Notes: generated by a model not told the origin, from the sequence alone. DNA of 64,000 nt from Pseudomonas brassicacearum (GCF_003732265.1 NZ_MOBK01000010.1:124001-188000), one strand, 5' to 3'. Positions 17,421 to 26,693 are shown, counted from the stretch's first letter. A program made the numbers and translations.

Positions 17421-18040
17421 GCGTTATCGCTTGGGTCGAGGGATCGGGAAAGGCGCTCGAAACGCGCCTCGAGACGTTCCAGATCGAGTTTGATCTGGTC
17501 CAGTTCACTGAAACGGGCTTCGGCTTCGCGCTGACCGACGAGGGTGCGCGACTCTTCAGCCAGGTATTCGCCGAGGTTCTGCCCCAGGCTGATGAACCCT
17601 TGCTGATACCAGCGAGCGCGACTGCGCAGGTGACCGCCAACCAGTTGCGTGGCCACCGGTCCCAGCCAGCGCGAGAGTTCGTACTCCCAGTCCAGCTCCA
17701 GGTCCTGAAGGATCGCCGCCAGTTCCAGCAGCACGCCGCTGTCACCGTCGAGTTCGACTTCAGGGCCATGCAGGACCGAGGTCTTGTCCTTGCTCATCGC
17801 CAGTTTCAACAGGCTTGAGGCCGGTGCACGCAGGGTGCAGTCGGCGCCGGTTTCCCAGTGGGAAGCGAGCATCAGGCCTTCATCGCTGGGCAGGATGAAC
17901 AGCTGCAACGCCGGGCTGCGGCAGTCGACGGCAATCACCCGGCCGCTCAAATGCGCCAGCCGCGGCAGCGCGGTGCTGTCGAGACGCAGCACCCGGTTCA
18001 GGCCGAGTTCAACGCTGGCGAGCAGGCCGGCCAGCAACAT
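17417..18040 (-). CDS. ubiJ: Ubiquinone biosynthesis accessory factor UbiJ (SCP2 domain)
   Basis: UbiJ is an SCP2-domain lipid-binding protein that with UbiK forms part of the soluble Ubi complex. The 207-residue protein has an N-terminal lipid-binding SCP2-like part (residues about 15-110). A C-terminal helical segment (AEARFSELDQIKLDLERLEARFERL) is likely to be a coiled coil. Placement between ubiE and ubiB, sharing one base with ubiE and 4 bases with ubiB, supports the assignment. Confidence 0.9.
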   Translation of the reverse strand: MLLAGLLASVELGLNRVLRLDSTALPRLAHLSGRVIAVDCRSPALQLFILPSDEGLMLASHWETGADCTLRAPASSLLKLAMSKDKTSVLHGPEVELDGDSGVLLELAAILQDLELDWEYELSRWLGPVATQLVGGHLRSRARWYQQGFISLGQNLGEYLAEESRTLVGQREAEARFSELDQIKLDLERLEARFERLSRSLDPSDNA

Positions 18041-18810
18041 CAGGGTTTGATGCCGCGGTGCAGGGCGACGATGCCTGCGGTCATGTTGTGGTAGGTCACG
18101 CGGTCGAAACCGGCCTCGACCATCATCGACTTCAGGGTTTCCTGATTCGGGTGCATGCGGATCGATTCGGCCAGGTAGCGATAGCTTTCCGAGTCGTTGG
18201 TGATCAGCTTGCCCATCAGTGGCATGAAGGCGAACGAGTAGGCGTCGTAGGCCTTGGACATCAGCGCGTTGGTCGGCTTGGAGAATTCCAGCACCAACAG
18301 GCGGCCGCCAGGCTTGAGCACGCGCAGCATCGAGCGCAGGGCGTCTTCCTTGTGCGTCACGTTGCGCAGGCCGAAGGCAATGGTCACGCAGTCGAAGTGA
18401 TTGTCCGGGAACGGCAGCTTTTCAGCGTCGGCCTGAACGAATTCGACGTTGCCGGCGACACCGAGGTCCAGCAGGCGGTCACGACCGACCTTGAGCATGG
18501 ATTCGTTGATGTCGGCCAACACCACCTGGCCGGTCGGGCCGACGAGGTGCGAGAATTTCTTGGTCAGGTCGCCCGTACCGCCGGCGATGTCCAGCACGCG
18601 ATTACCAGTGCGCACGCCCGAAAGCTCGATTGCGAAACGCTTCCACAAACGGTGCATGCCGCCCGACAGGAGGTCGTTCATCAAGTCGTACTTGGCGGCT
18701 ACCGAATGGAAAACCTCAGCGACTTTTTCCGCTTTTTGGCTTTCCGGAACGTTTTTGAAACCGAAGTGAGTGGTGGGTTCGGCATCGCTGCCTTTGCGCT
18801 GATCAGTCAT
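18040..18810 (-). CDS. ubiE: Ubiquinone/menaquinone C-methyltransferase
   Basis: UbiE performs the C-methylation of the benzoquinol ring in ubiquinone synthesis. The start is placed at ATG 18810 (MTDQRKGSDAEPTTHFGFKN), giving 256 residues, rather than a longer upstream frame. SAM-binding motif I is VLDIAGGTGDLTKKF. The UbiE signatures YDLMNDLLSGGMHRLWKRF and the RVLKPGGRLLVLEFSKP stretch are present. It leads the ubiE-ubiJ-ubiB run and probably reads into hisIE and tatABC. Confidence 0.97.
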   Translation of the reverse strand: MTDQRKGSDAEPTTHFGFKNVPESQKAEKVAEVFHSVAAKYDLMNDLLSGGMHRLWKRFAIELSGVRTGNRVLDIAGGTGDLTKKFSHLVGPTGQVVLADINESMLKVGRDRLLDLGVAGNVEFVQADAEKLPFPDNHFDCVTIAFGLRNVTHKEDALRSMLRVLKPGGRLLVLEFSKPTNALMSKAYDAYSFAFMPLMGKLITNDSESYRYLAESIRMHPNQETLKSMMVEAGFDRVTYHNMTAGIVALHRGIKP

Positions 18811-18965
18811 ATCGCTGTCACCAGAAGAGAATGCGGGACATTCTAATCCCCAAGGCATGCTTTGTCTTGGCAAGGCTGAAGGTAAGATGGGCAACCACCG
18901 GGACGTTTTGACGCAGTAATGGTCAAGATGCTTCAGGAAAGTATCCATAAAGCAGGAGACATTCG

Positions 18966-19241
18966 ATGGCCCGTATTAGTGTTGAGCGTGCCCACGGCCT
19001 GGGCAAGGAAGCGGCCCGCGAGAAGGCTGACAAGCTGGCGCAGAAATTGTCCGAGCAATACGGCCTGGAGCCGCAGTGGTCCGGCGACACGCTGAACCTC
19101 AAGCGCTCCGGAGTGAAAGGCGCGGTGCATGTCAGCGAAGATTCGATCCGCGTCGATGTGGAGTTGGGCCTGATGATGTCGGCCATGAGCGGCATGATCA
19201 AATCTGAAATCGAGAAGGCGCTCGATAAAGCGCTGGTCTGA
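18966..19241 (+). CDS. PHA granule-region small protein (polyhydroxyalkanoic acid system family)
   Basis: The 91-residue protein (MARISVERAHGLGKEAAREKAD) belongs by pattern to the family annotated as polyhydroxyalkanoic acid system protein (PHA_gran_rgn). That family is regularly found beside phaIF in pseudomonads. It has an alternating alpha/beta pattern, a YGLEPQWSGDTLNLKRSGVKG core and a helical end. It is transcribed divergently from ubiE. Its biochemical role is not known. Confidence 0.85.
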   Translation: MARISVERAHGLGKEAAREKADKLAQKLSEQYGLEPQWSGDTLNLKRSGVKGAVHVSEDSIRVDVELGLMMSAMSGMIKSEIEKALDKALV

Positions 19242-19263
19242 TTCCGGATTGAGATCCCTTCCC

Positions 19264-19355
19264 CTGTAGGAGTGAGCCTGCTCGCGATAGCGGTCTATCA
19301 GTCAACATTGATTTCGACTGATAGACCGCTATCGCGAGCAGGCTCGCTCCCACAG
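19264..19355. repeat. Long inverted repeat of the REP type
   Basis: TGAGCCTGCTCGCGATAGCG at 19273 continues into GTCTATCAG and is mirrored almost perfectly by CTGATAGACCGCTATCGCGA and GCAGGCTCGCTCCCACA. The two arms are about 37 bases each and enclose a loop of about 16 bases. The arms are longer than in other REPs of the window because the linker sequences are also complementary. Confidence 0.92.
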
Positions 19356-19488
19356 TTTTTTATTGCGGTGCCTCCCGGGGGTTTATGTCAGTTGTTAGGG
19401 TGCCGTTTCTAATTTTTCTCCCTACTTTGTGCCTGAGCCCGACACTTGTCCGGGCAGTTCCTCAAACCTTCTGCGCGTGAGGTGCACC

Positions 19489-19911
19489 ATGGCCAAAGTT
19501 ATTTTGAAGAAAAAAATCGACGCTTCGACTACCGCTCTGGGCGACGTCAAATCCTATGCCCGCAAGATCTGGCTGGCAGGCCTGGGTGCCTACGCCAAGG
19601 TCGGGCAAGAGGGTAGCGAGTACTTTCAAGAGTTGATCAAGGCTGGTCAAACTGTTGAAAAGAAAGGCAAAAAAGTAGTGGCTGAAAAGCTTGAAGCCGC
19701 TAATGCCGAGATCGTTGAAGCCAAGAGCGAAGTGAGTACTTTCAAAGGCAAGGTCGAAGTTCAACTCGACAAGGTCGAGAAGGCTTTTGACTCGCGTGTC
19801 GCAAGTGCCTTGAATCGTATCGGCATTCCGTCTAAACATGACGTTGAGACACTCTCTGCTAAGCTCGATGAGCTGACGGCATTGCTCGAACGCGTCGCGC
19901 GTAAATCTTAA
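19489..19911 (+). CDS. phaI: PHA granule-associated phasin PhaI
   Basis: PhaI coats medium-chain-length PHA granules. The start is ATG 19489 (MAKVILKKKIDASTTALG), with GAGG upstream, giving 140 residues. The phasin signature SYARKIWLAGLGAYAKVGQEGSEYFQELIKAGQ is visible in parts near residues 20-55. The C-terminal half is a Leu/Val-heptad helix likely to form a coiled coil. It is 10 bases before phaF, whose first half is a paralogue. Confidence 0.95.
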   Translation: MAKVILKKKIDASTTALGDVKSYARKIWLAGLGAYAKVGQEGSEYFQELIKAGQTVEKKGKKVVAEKLEAANAEIVEAKSEVSTFKGKVEVQLDKVEKAFDSRVASALNRIGIPSKHDVETLSAKLDELTALLERVARKS

Positions 19912-19921
19912 GGAGAACGGG

Positions 19922-20782
19922 ATGGCTGGTAAAAAGAACACCGATAAAGAAGGCAGCTCGTGGATCGGGAAAGTCGAAGACTACTCCCGCAAAATCTGGC
20001 TGGCTGGTTTAGGCGTGTACTCGAAGATCGACACTGACGGCAGCAAGCTCTTCGATACATTGGTCAAAGACGGCGAGAAAGCCGAGAAGCTCACCAAGAG
20101 CGCTGTCGGCAAAAAAGTCGATGACGTCAAGGATTCCGCTTCGTCGGCCAAGTCGCGTATCACTGGCGTTAAAGATCGTGCGCTGGGCAAGTGGGATGAG
20201 CTGGAAGGCGCTTTCGACAAGCGTCTGAACAGCGCCATTTCGCGCCTCGGTGTTCCGAGCCGCAACGAAGTGAAAGCACTGCACAGCAAGGTCGATACCC
20301 TGACCAAGCAAATCGAAAAACTCACCGGTGCCAAGGTTGCGCCTGTTGCGGCGAAAACCGCAGCGGCCAAGCCAGCGGCTAAAACCGCTGCCAAGCCATT
20401 GGCAAAAGCCGCCGCTAAACCGGCTGCCAAACCTGCTGCGAAAGCAGCGGCCAAGCCTGCTGCCAAAACTGCTGCAGCCAAACCTGCCGCAGCCAAGCCG
20501 GCGGCTAAACCGGTTGCCGCCAAAGCAGCCGCCAAGCCAGCTGCCAAAACCGCAGCTGCCAAACCGGCCGCCAAGCCAGCAGCAAAACCTGCTGCAGCGA
20601 AGAAGCCTGCGGTGAAAAAGCCAGCAGCGCCGAAAGCCGCCGCACCAAAACCAGCAGTGGCTGCTGTTGCCAAACCGGCAACCCCGGCCGCCCCGGTCAG
20701 CGCATCGAACTCTGCTACCGCGCCGACCCCTGCTGTAACCCAGACTGTAGCGCCAGCAACGACGCCAACCAGTCAGTCCTGA
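19922..20782 (+). CDS. phaF: PHA granule-associated phasin and nucleoid-binding protein PhaF
   Basis: PhaF has an N-terminal phasin domain (residues about 1-135) with YSRKIWLAGLGVYSKIDTDG, paralogous to PhaI. A histone H1-like tail (about residues 139-250) follows, made of many AAKPA-type repeats. Family knowledge says the tail binds DNA without sequence specificity and helps share granules between daughter cells. The tail ends in a Pro/Ala/Thr-rich stretch without Lys. A strong terminator follows 12 bases after the stop. Confidence 0.96.
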   Translation: MAGKKNTDKEGSSWIGKVEDYSRKIWLAGLGVYSKIDTDGSKLFDTLVKDGEKAEKLTKSAVGKKVDDVKDSASSAKSRITGVKDRALGKWDELEGAFDKRLNSAISRLGVPSRNEVKALHSKVDTLTKQIEKLTGAKVAPVAAKTAAAKPAAKTAAKPLAKAAAKPAAKPAAKAAAKPAAKTAAAKPAAAKPAAKPVAAKAAAKPAAKTAAAKPAAKPAAKPAAAKKPAVKKPAAPKAAAPKPAVAAVAKPATPAAPVSASNSATAPTPAVTQTVAPATTPTSQS

Positions 20783-20794
20783 TTTTCAGGGCTC

Positions 20795-20830
20795 AAAAAA
20801 ACGCCCGGCCTGCCAAGGTCGGGCGTTTTT
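20795..20830. terminator. Intrinsic terminator after phaF, possibly bidirectional
   Basis: AAAAAACGCCCG...CGGGCGTTTTT forms a GC-rich stem with A and T runs on the two sides. It lies between convergent phaF and phaD and can serve both. Confidence 0.9.
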
Positions 20831-20881
20831 GTTTGTGTACGGTTTAAGGTCATCACAAAACCAATGTGGGAGCGGTCGGGA

Positions 20882-21502
20882 CTATTCGTGTTCTTCCAGG
20901 TATTGCAGCGCCATCTGCTCCGTCGCCACCTTGATCGGCGGCAGCAAGTGCGGTGCCACCAGCATCATGATCTGGTACACCACCAGCCTCACCTCACCCT
21001 CACGATCCAGAATCCGCTGGTAGTCCAGCGAGAACAGCAGCGTCATGGTGATCTGTTCCACCAACTGCCCCAGCGCCTGGGTATCACTGACCAATTGCCC
21101 CTGAGCCTTCAACTGCGCGAGCAATGACGCCAGTGTGCGCTTCAGCGCATTGAGCAGGTTGCGTATGCCCTTGGCCAGTTTGGGCAGGCGTCCGGCGAGG
21201 TTCGACAGGTCCTGGAACAGAAACCGGTAATGCGACAGTCGCTCGACGATCAGGTGCAGGAACAGCCAGTAATCGTCCGGTGCCAGTTCCACATCGGCAG
21301 GAGGGTCGAGCAGCGGCGCCAGTTCAGACTGGAAGCGCTCGAACAACCCGAGAATCAGCGGCTCCTTGCCGTGAAAGTGGTAGTAGAGGTTGCCGGGGCT
21401 GATGCCCATCTCGTTGGCAACTTCCATGGTGGAGACGTTCGGTTCGCCTTTCTGATTGAACAACTGCAAAGCACATTCGAGAATCCGGTCGCGGGTTTTC
21501 AT
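20882..21502 (-). CDS. phaD: TetR-family regulator PhaD
   Basis: PhaD is the TetR-type activator of the PHA genes. The 206-residue protein has an N-terminal HTH (KTRDRILECALQLFNQKGEP, then VANEMGISPGNLYYHFHGKE) and a helical ligand domain. Family knowledge: PhaD of P. putida activates phaC1 and phaI promoters, probably sensing an acyl-CoA-type signal. It is the last gene of the phaC1-phaZ-phaC2-phaD series, 60 bases after phaC2. Confidence 0.95.
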   Translation of the reverse strand: MKTRDRILECALQLFNQKGEPNVSTMEVANEMGISPGNLYYHFHGKEPLILGLFERFQSELAPLLDPPADVELAPDDYWLFLHLIVERLSHYRFLFQDLSNLAGRLPKLAKGIRNLLNALKRTLASLLAQLKAQGQLVSDTQALGQLVEQITMTLLFSLDYQRILDREGEVRLVVYQIMMLVAPHLLPPIKVATEQMALQYLEEHE

Positions 21503-21562
21503 CCAGTCTTCTTAATGGTCGAGTCAGTGCCACGGCCAGCGTCGGCCGTGGTGGGTTGAACG

Positions 21563-23245
21563 TCAGCGCACACGCACGTAAGTACCGGGTGCTGCCTCTT
21601 GCGGTGGATAGTTCTGATTGCCGAGGGTCATGTGGGTTTCTTTCAGCGCGCCGGAACGTTGCTGAATCCACTCCAGCCATTGCGTCCACCAACTGCCGTC
21701 GACCTGCTTGGCGTCGTAATACCAGGCCCGTGGATCGCTGCTCAGTTTTGCGCCTTCGACGTAGTTGGCTTTCGGGTTGCTCGGCGGGTTGAGAATGCTC
21801 TGCACGTGACCGCTGTTGGACAGCACGAAGCGTCGCTCGCCGCCCAGCAGCAGTGTCGAGCGGTACACCGCGTCCCACGGCGTGATGTGGTCGTTGATGC
21901 CCGCGACGCTGAAGCTGTCGACGGTGACTTTCTGCAAGTCGATGGGCGTGCCGCACACTTCAAGGCCGCCCGGGTGGCTCAGCGGGTTGTGTTTGAAGAA
22001 GTCCAGCAGATCGCCGTGAAAGGCCGCCGGCAGCCGCGTGTTGTCGTTGTTCCAGTAGAGAATGTCGAACGCTGGCGGTTCTTTGCCAAGCAGGTAGTTA
22101 TTGACGAAATAACTCCAGATCAAGTCGTTGGGGCGCATCCAGGCGAACACCTTGGCCATGTCGCGACCATCCAGCACACCTTTCTGATAGGACTTGCGCT
22201 TGGCCGCTTCAAGGGTCTGTTCGTCGGCGAACAGCGTTGCCGGGGAGTCCATCTGACTGTCGAGCAGGCTCACCAGATAGGTCGCGCTCGACACGCGGCG
22301 CAGCTGTCGCTTGGCCTGCAAGTGACCTTGCAGTGCAGCGATGGTCAGCCCGCCGGCGCAGGCACCCATGAGGTTGACCTCGCGCGCACCGGTGATCGCC
22401 CGGCAGACATTCATCGCTTCTTCCACGGCTTCAACGTAGGTCGACAGCCCCCATTCGCGATGGCGCACATCCGGATTGCGCCAACTGATCATGAAGGTCT
22501 GCAGGCCGTTCTTCAGGGCAAACTGGACGAAGCTGTTGTGCGGGCTCAGGTCGAAAATGTAGTACTTGTTGATCTGCGGCGGTACCACCAGCAGCGGTTT
22601 TGAATACTGTTTTTCGCTCATCGGCTTGTACTGGATCAGCTCCAGCAGCTCGTTGCGAAACACCACCGAACCAGTGGTCGTGGCGACGGTTCTACCGACT
22701 TCGAACGCTTGCTTGGTGACTTGCCGGGGCAGGCCGTCGTTGTGCAGGAAGTCGTCGACCAGATGGCTGACACCCCGTACCAGGCTGTTGCCGCCGGAAT
22801 TGAAGATTTCCTTGATCGCCAACGGATTGAGCAGGGTGTTGGACGGCGACACGGCGTCATTGAGCAAGGCAAACGCAAAGTGCGCGCGGGCGCGATCGTC
22901 GGGGGACATGGCGCTGTCGTCGATCCAGTTTTTGACCTGTTTCTGCCAGCTCAGGTAGGCCTGCAGGCTGCGACGATAAAACGGGTTGAGACTCCACGCC
23001 GGGTCGCTGAAACGACTGTCCTGCGGGTTGGTCGCGTGCAAGGTTTCACCCAACAAGACACGGCCCAACTGACCGCCCAGTTTCAAGGCGTGTCGGGCGC
23101 TGTGCACCGGGTTGCGCAAACCGTGGGCCGCTACGCTGCGCAGGGTCGAAATCAGATCCCGGCCACGCAGGCCGGTGATCGCACTCTGTGCGTTGATGAA
23201 CGCGGCGGGAGTGGGTAAAGCGTCTCTCGCTGGTTTCTCGCGCAT
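21563..23245 (-). CDS. phaC2: Class II medium-chain-length PHA synthase 2
   Basis: PhaC2 polymerises (R)-3-hydroxyacyl-CoA of 6-14 carbons at the granule surface. The 560-residue protein has the modified lipase box GACAGG with nucleophile Cys296, and catalytic Asp452 (GINDHITPW) and His480 (SNSGHVQS). Length and motifs are normal for class II enzymes. It is a paralogue of phaC1 with the same domain plan. It lies 110 bases downstream of phaZ. Confidence 0.97.
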   Translation of the reverse strand: MREKPARDALPTPAAFINAQSAITGLRGRDLISTLRSVAAHGLRNPVHSARHALKLGGQLGRVLLGETLHATNPQDSRFSDPAWSLNPFYRRSLQAYLSWQKQVKNWIDDSAMSPDDRARAHFAFALLNDAVSPSNTLLNPLAIKEIFNSGGNSLVRGVSHLVDDFLHNDGLPRQVTKQAFEVGRTVATTTGSVVFRNELLELIQYKPMSEKQYSKPLLVVPPQINKYYIFDLSPHNSFVQFALKNGLQTFMISWRNPDVRHREWGLSTYVEAVEEAMNVCRAITGAREVNLMGACAGGLTIAALQGHLQAKRQLRRVSSATYLVSLLDSQMDSPATLFADEQTLEAAKRKSYQKGVLDGRDMAKVFAWMRPNDLIWSYFVNNYLLGKEPPAFDILYWNNDNTRLPAAFHGDLLDFFKHNPLSHPGGLEVCGTPIDLQKVTVDSFSVAGINDHITPWDAVYRSTLLLGGERRFVLSNSGHVQSILNPPSNPKANYVEGAKLSSDPRAWYYDAKQVDGSWWTQWLEWIQQRSGALKETHMTLGNQNYPPQEAAPGTYVRVR

Positions 23246-23355
23246 GTCTCAACACTCCTTCGTTTCAAGCCAAAAACAAACTCACTGAACCAGATCACCA
23301 TAGACGCTGTTGTGGGTTGCTGCGCGGCGCGGCGTCCTGCCGGCCGATGAAGCGA

Positions 23356-24210
23356 CTAACTGCCCAACGGCGAAGGATGCGGATGCATCACGGCGCGCTG
23401 ACGTTCTTCCTCGAGGAATTTCATGATGATCGGTGCCACCGCTTCGGCGCGGGTGATCAGGAACAGATGCCCGTCATCGATGATGTGCAGCTGGGCGTTG
23501 GGAATTCGCCAGGCCAGCAGGCGCATGTTGACCAACGGGATCAACGGGTCGTCGTCGCCGGCCAGTACCAGCGTCGGCTGGTTGATCTTGTGCAGCCAGT
23601 GAATGCTGGTCCAGCCCAGGCCGGCAAACAGCTGCCAGTAATAACCGAGCTTGCCCGCCGAGCGGACTTTCGCCGCGTGGCTGGCCGCCAGGGTGGGGTC
23701 GCGACGGAAGGCGCCGCCATAAATCATCGGTGCAATGCGGATCACGTGCGACGGCTGGATGTAGCGCCGTGGGCTGGCCATCATCCACAGCACTTTCGGT
23801 TTGCCCGGCACCATGACTGCGCCGGCAGCCGTGGCCGCCAACACGAGTTTCTTGCAGCGCTCAGGGTAGTCATACGCAAACTGCTGGGCGAGGGCGCCGC
23901 CCCAGGACACGCCGATCACGTTGACTTGCCCGTAGTCGAGATAATCGAGCATCCGTGCCGTGAGTTTCGCCAGGCCCGGAAAGCGGTACGGCCGATTTGG
24001 CGTCGACGAGCCGCCGACACCGGGGACGTCGAACGCAATGACTTCCAGGTCCGGGTCCAATGCTGCGACGAACGGAAACACCAGCTCCAGGTTGGCGCCG
24101 ATGCCATTGAAAATCAGCAAGGGCGTCAAGTGAGGCTTGCCGGGGCGTACCGCCGTGCGGAGGGTCTGGCCATCCAGGTCGACGGTACGGAATATGAACG
24201 GTTGCGGCAT
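23356..24210 (-). CDS. phaZ: Intracellular medium-chain-length PHA depolymerase
   Basis: PhaZ mobilises stored PHA. The 284-residue alpha/beta hydrolase has nucleophile Ser102 in GVSWGG, an Asp in AGDDDPLIPL and a His in IDDGHLFLI, and lacks a signal peptide, as expected for the intracellular granule enzyme. It lies between phaC1 and phaC2 on the same strand. A REP pair separates it from phaC1. Confidence 0.96.
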   Translation of the reverse strand: MPQPFIFRTVDLDGQTLRTAVRPGKPHLTPLLIFNGIGANLELVFPFVAALDPDLEVIAFDVPGVGGSSTPNRPYRFPGLAKLTARMLDYLDYGQVNVIGVSWGGALAQQFAYDYPERCKKLVLAATAAGAVMVPGKPKVLWMMASPRRYIQPSHVIRIAPMIYGGAFRRDPTLAASHAAKVRSAGKLGYYWQLFAGLGWTSIHWLHKINQPTLVLAGDDDPLIPLVNMRLLAWRIPNAQLHIIDDGHLFLITRAEAVAPIIMKFLEEERQRAVMHPHPSPLGS

Positions 24211-24257
24211 GCTTCAAGGCCCTGTGGGTCACTTTCTCAAATTCATCCTCGAACCCC

Positions 24258-24349
24258 TGTGGGAGCGGGCTTGCTCGCGAATGCATCAGTTCAGTCGACA
24301 TCACTGTTGAATGATTAATCGCTTTCGCGAGCAAGCCCGCTCCTACAAG
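24258..24349. repeat. REP pair between phaC1 and phaZ
   Basis: GGGAGCGGGCTTGCTCGCGA at 24260 and TTTCGCGAGCAAGCCCGCTC at 24323 form an inverted REP doublet. It lies within the pha operon and may attenuate or stabilise the phaC1 message. Confidence 0.92.
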
Positions 24350-24366
24350 AGGGCGAGGTGTGTCAG

Positions 24367-26046
24367 TTACCGCTCATGCACATAAGTACCCGGTGCTGCT
24401 TCGCCGGCGGTGAAGGTTTTGTTGCCATAAACCGTTGGGGACTTCTTCAGTTTGCCCGAACGTTCGCCCAGCCATGCATGCCAGTGCAGCCACCAGGAAT
24501 CGGTGTGCTTGGTGGAGTTTTCTTGCCAGTCTTCGGCCTTGGCCGGCATGTCGCTGCTGGTCATGTAGCGCGATTTCGGGTTGCCCGGCGGGTTCAGAAT
24601 GCTCTGGATATGCCCACTGCTCGAGAGCACGAATTCGACCTTGCCGCCAAACAGTTGCGCCGACTTGTAGCAGGACTTCCACGGAGTGATGTGGTCGGTG
24701 GTGCCGGCCAGGCTGTAAATGTCAGCGGTGACTTGTTTCAGGTCGATTGGCGTACCGCACACTTCCAGTGCATCGGGACGGATCAGTGGATTACTTTTGA
24801 ACATCTCGATCAGGTCGCCGTGGAACGCGGCGGGCAGGCGTGTGGTGTCATTGTTCCAGAACAGGATGTCGAACACCGGCGGCTCGTTACCCAACAGGTA
24901 GTTGTTGACCCAGTAGTTCCAGATCAAATCGTTGGGGCGCATCCAGGCGAAGACTTTCGCCATGTCGCGGCCTTCCAGCACACCGGCCTGATAGGACTGG
25001 CGCTTGGCGGATTCCAGGGTTTGCTCGTCGACGAACAGGGCGACGTCGCTGTCCAGGGTGGTATCCAGCACGCTGACCAGCAGCGTCAGGGCGTTGACCT
25101 TTTTCTCGCCGAGTGCCGCGTAATGGCCCAGCAGCGCGGTGCAGGTGATGCCGCCGGAGCAGGCGCCGAGCATGTTGATGTCTTTGCTGCCTGTGATGGC
25201 GCTGACCACATCGACCGCTTCCTTGAGCGCTTCAATGTAGGTCGACAGGCCCCACTCGCGCTGCGCCTTGGTCGGGTTGCGCCAGCTGACGATAAAAGTC
25301 TGCACATTGCTGCGCAGGCAGTAGCGCGCCAGGCTCTTTTCCGGGCTCAGGTCGAATACGTAGAACTTGTTGATCTGTGGCGGCACCACCAGCAGGGGGC
25401 GCTCGAAGACTTGTTCGGTGGTTGGTTTGTACTGGATCAGTTCCAGCACGTCGTTGCGGAACACGACAGCGCCTTCGGTGACGCCCAGGCTCTTGCCGAC
25501 TTCGAATGCGCCCATGTTGACCTGGCTCGGCATGCCGCCGTTGTGCACCATGTCCTTGGCCAGATGCGAAAGGCCGTCGAGCAGGCTTTTGCCGCCGGTT
25601 TCGAAGAAGCGTTTGACTGCCGCCGGGTTGGCCGCCGTGTTGGTCGGGGCCATGGCTTCGGTCATGAGGTTGATCACGAAGTGCCCGCGCGCGACATCCT
25701 TGGGCGTCAGATTACTCTCGTCGATCCAGTCGTGGAGCTCCTTGCGCCACGCCAGGTAAGTTTGCAGATAACGTTTATAGAGCGGGTTCTGACTCCACGC
25801 CGGATCGTTGAAGCGACGGTCTTCGGGGGTCGGAAGCAGTTCGGATTTACCGAACAACACGTTCTTCAGTTCAAGGCCGAAATGGGCAACATGCTTTGCA
25901 CTGTGGACCGGTTGTTTGATGGCCTGCCTGAGCACCATGCGAGCAGAAGCCAGTAGATCTTTACCACGCAACCCAACGACAGGATTCAGCCCCAGCGTGT
26001 TTTCCGAGGCTTGATATTTCAAGTCATCGTTATTCTTGTTACTCAT
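24367..26046 (-). CDS. phaC1: Class II medium-chain-length PHA synthase 1
   Basis: PhaC1 is the main mcl-PHA polymerase. The 559-residue protein has the lipase-like box GACSGG with Cys296, plus Asp451 (TTDHITPW) and His479 (SSSGHIQS). The start MSNKNNDDLKYQASENTLGL is preceded by a leader of roughly 110 bases below a sigma-54-type promoter element at 26171-26187. It leads the phaC1-phaZ-phaC2-phaD series. Confidence 0.97.
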   Translation of the reverse strand: MSNKNNDDLKYQASENTLGLNPVVGLRGKDLLASARMVLRQAIKQPVHSAKHVAHFGLELKNVLFGKSELLPTPEDRRFNDPAWSQNPLYKRYLQTYLAWRKELHDWIDESNLTPKDVARGHFVINLMTEAMAPTNTAANPAAVKRFFETGGKSLLDGLSHLAKDMVHNGGMPSQVNMGAFEVGKSLGVTEGAVVFRNDVLELIQYKPTTEQVFERPLLVVPPQINKFYVFDLSPEKSLARYCLRSNVQTFIVSWRNPTKAQREWGLSTYIEALKEAVDVVSAITGSKDINMLGACSGGITCTALLGHYAALGEKKVNALTLLVSVLDTTLDSDVALFVDEQTLESAKRQSYQAGVLEGRDMAKVFAWMRPNDLIWNYWVNNYLLGNEPPVFDILFWNNDTTRLPAAFHGDLIEMFKSNPLIRPDALEVCGTPIDLKQVTADIYSLAGTTDHITPWKSCYKSAQLFGGKVEFVLSSSGHIQSILNPPGNPKSRYMTSSDMPAKAEDWQENSTKHTDSWWLHWHAWLGERSGKLKKSPTVYGNKTFTAGEAAPGTYVHER

Positions 26047-26170
26047 CTACGACGCTCCATTGTCCTGAGACGAGTACCTGAACCTGACTGTGCAGTCACA
26101 AAGCCAATGCCAGGTACTACTGCTCGGGTGACCGTTAATACTGCATCGCTGCTTTTTAGTTCAGAGAGCC

Positions 26171-26187
26171 TGCAGGGAACTTGCCAG
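26171..26187 (-). promoter_or_regulatory. Candidate sigma-54 (RpoN) -24/-12 promoter of phaC1
   Basis: On the minus strand the sequence reads CTGGCAAGTTCCCTGCA. The invariant GG and GC are spaced by 10 bases as required, and it matches the TGGCACG-N4-TTGCA consensus at 10 of 12 positions. It lies about 125 bases upstream of the phaC1 start. RpoN dependence of phaC1 has been reported for P. aeruginosa, from memory. Whether it is active here is an inference. Confidence 0.55.
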
Positions 26188-26303
26188 ATCCATTGGTTAC
26201 CCGAGTTTAATTTTTTTCGCAAGCGGGCCAATCATTGACCCTGAGGCGGAGCATTCAAACAGATGAAATTAGAAAATGCCCTCTAAAGAGCAAGAGGCTT
26301 GAC

Positions 26304-26675
26304 TTAGAGCATCAGCTTGACGACGGATTCGTTCGGGTCGCGGGTTTTTCCGGCGGCTTTGAGCTCGGCAAGATAGTCTTCCCAGAGTGCGTCATAACGT
26401 CGCGCCAGCTCGTACAGGTATTCCCAGGTGAACAGGCCGCTGTCGTGGCCGTCGTCGAAGGTCAACTTCAGTGCGTACTGACCGGCCGGTTCTACCTTGG
26501 TCAGGCCGACGTTGATCTTGCCAAATTGCAGGATGGGTTTGCCGTGGCCCTGGACCTCGGCGGAGGGGGAGTGCACGCGCAGGAACTCGGCGGGCAGGTG
26601 ATATTCCTCGCCGGACGCATATTTCAGCGACAGGGTTTTCGAGGCTTTGTGCAGTTTGATGTCGGTGGGAAGCAT
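26304..26675 (-). CDS. DUF971 (gamma-butyrobetaine hydroxylase N-terminal-like) protein
   Basis: The 123-residue protein matches the DUF971/GBBH-like N-terminal family. It has LHKASKTLSLKYASGEEYHLPAEFLR, then VGLTKVEPAGQYALKLTFDDGHDSGLFTWEYL. In this family the HDSGLYTW segment is characteristic, and the fold resembles a small ferredoxin-NifU-linked module. The cellular role is unproved. It commonly sits next to hslVU, as here (80 bases after hslU). Confidence 0.85.
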   Translation of the reverse strand: MLPTDIKLHKASKTLSLKYASGEEYHLPAEFLRVHSPSAEVQGHGKPILQFGKINVGLTKVEPAGQYALKLTFDDGHDSGLFTWEYLYELARRYDALWEDYLAELKAAGKTRDPNESVVKLML

Positions 26676-26693
26676 AGGAAGAGCCTCGGGCGG

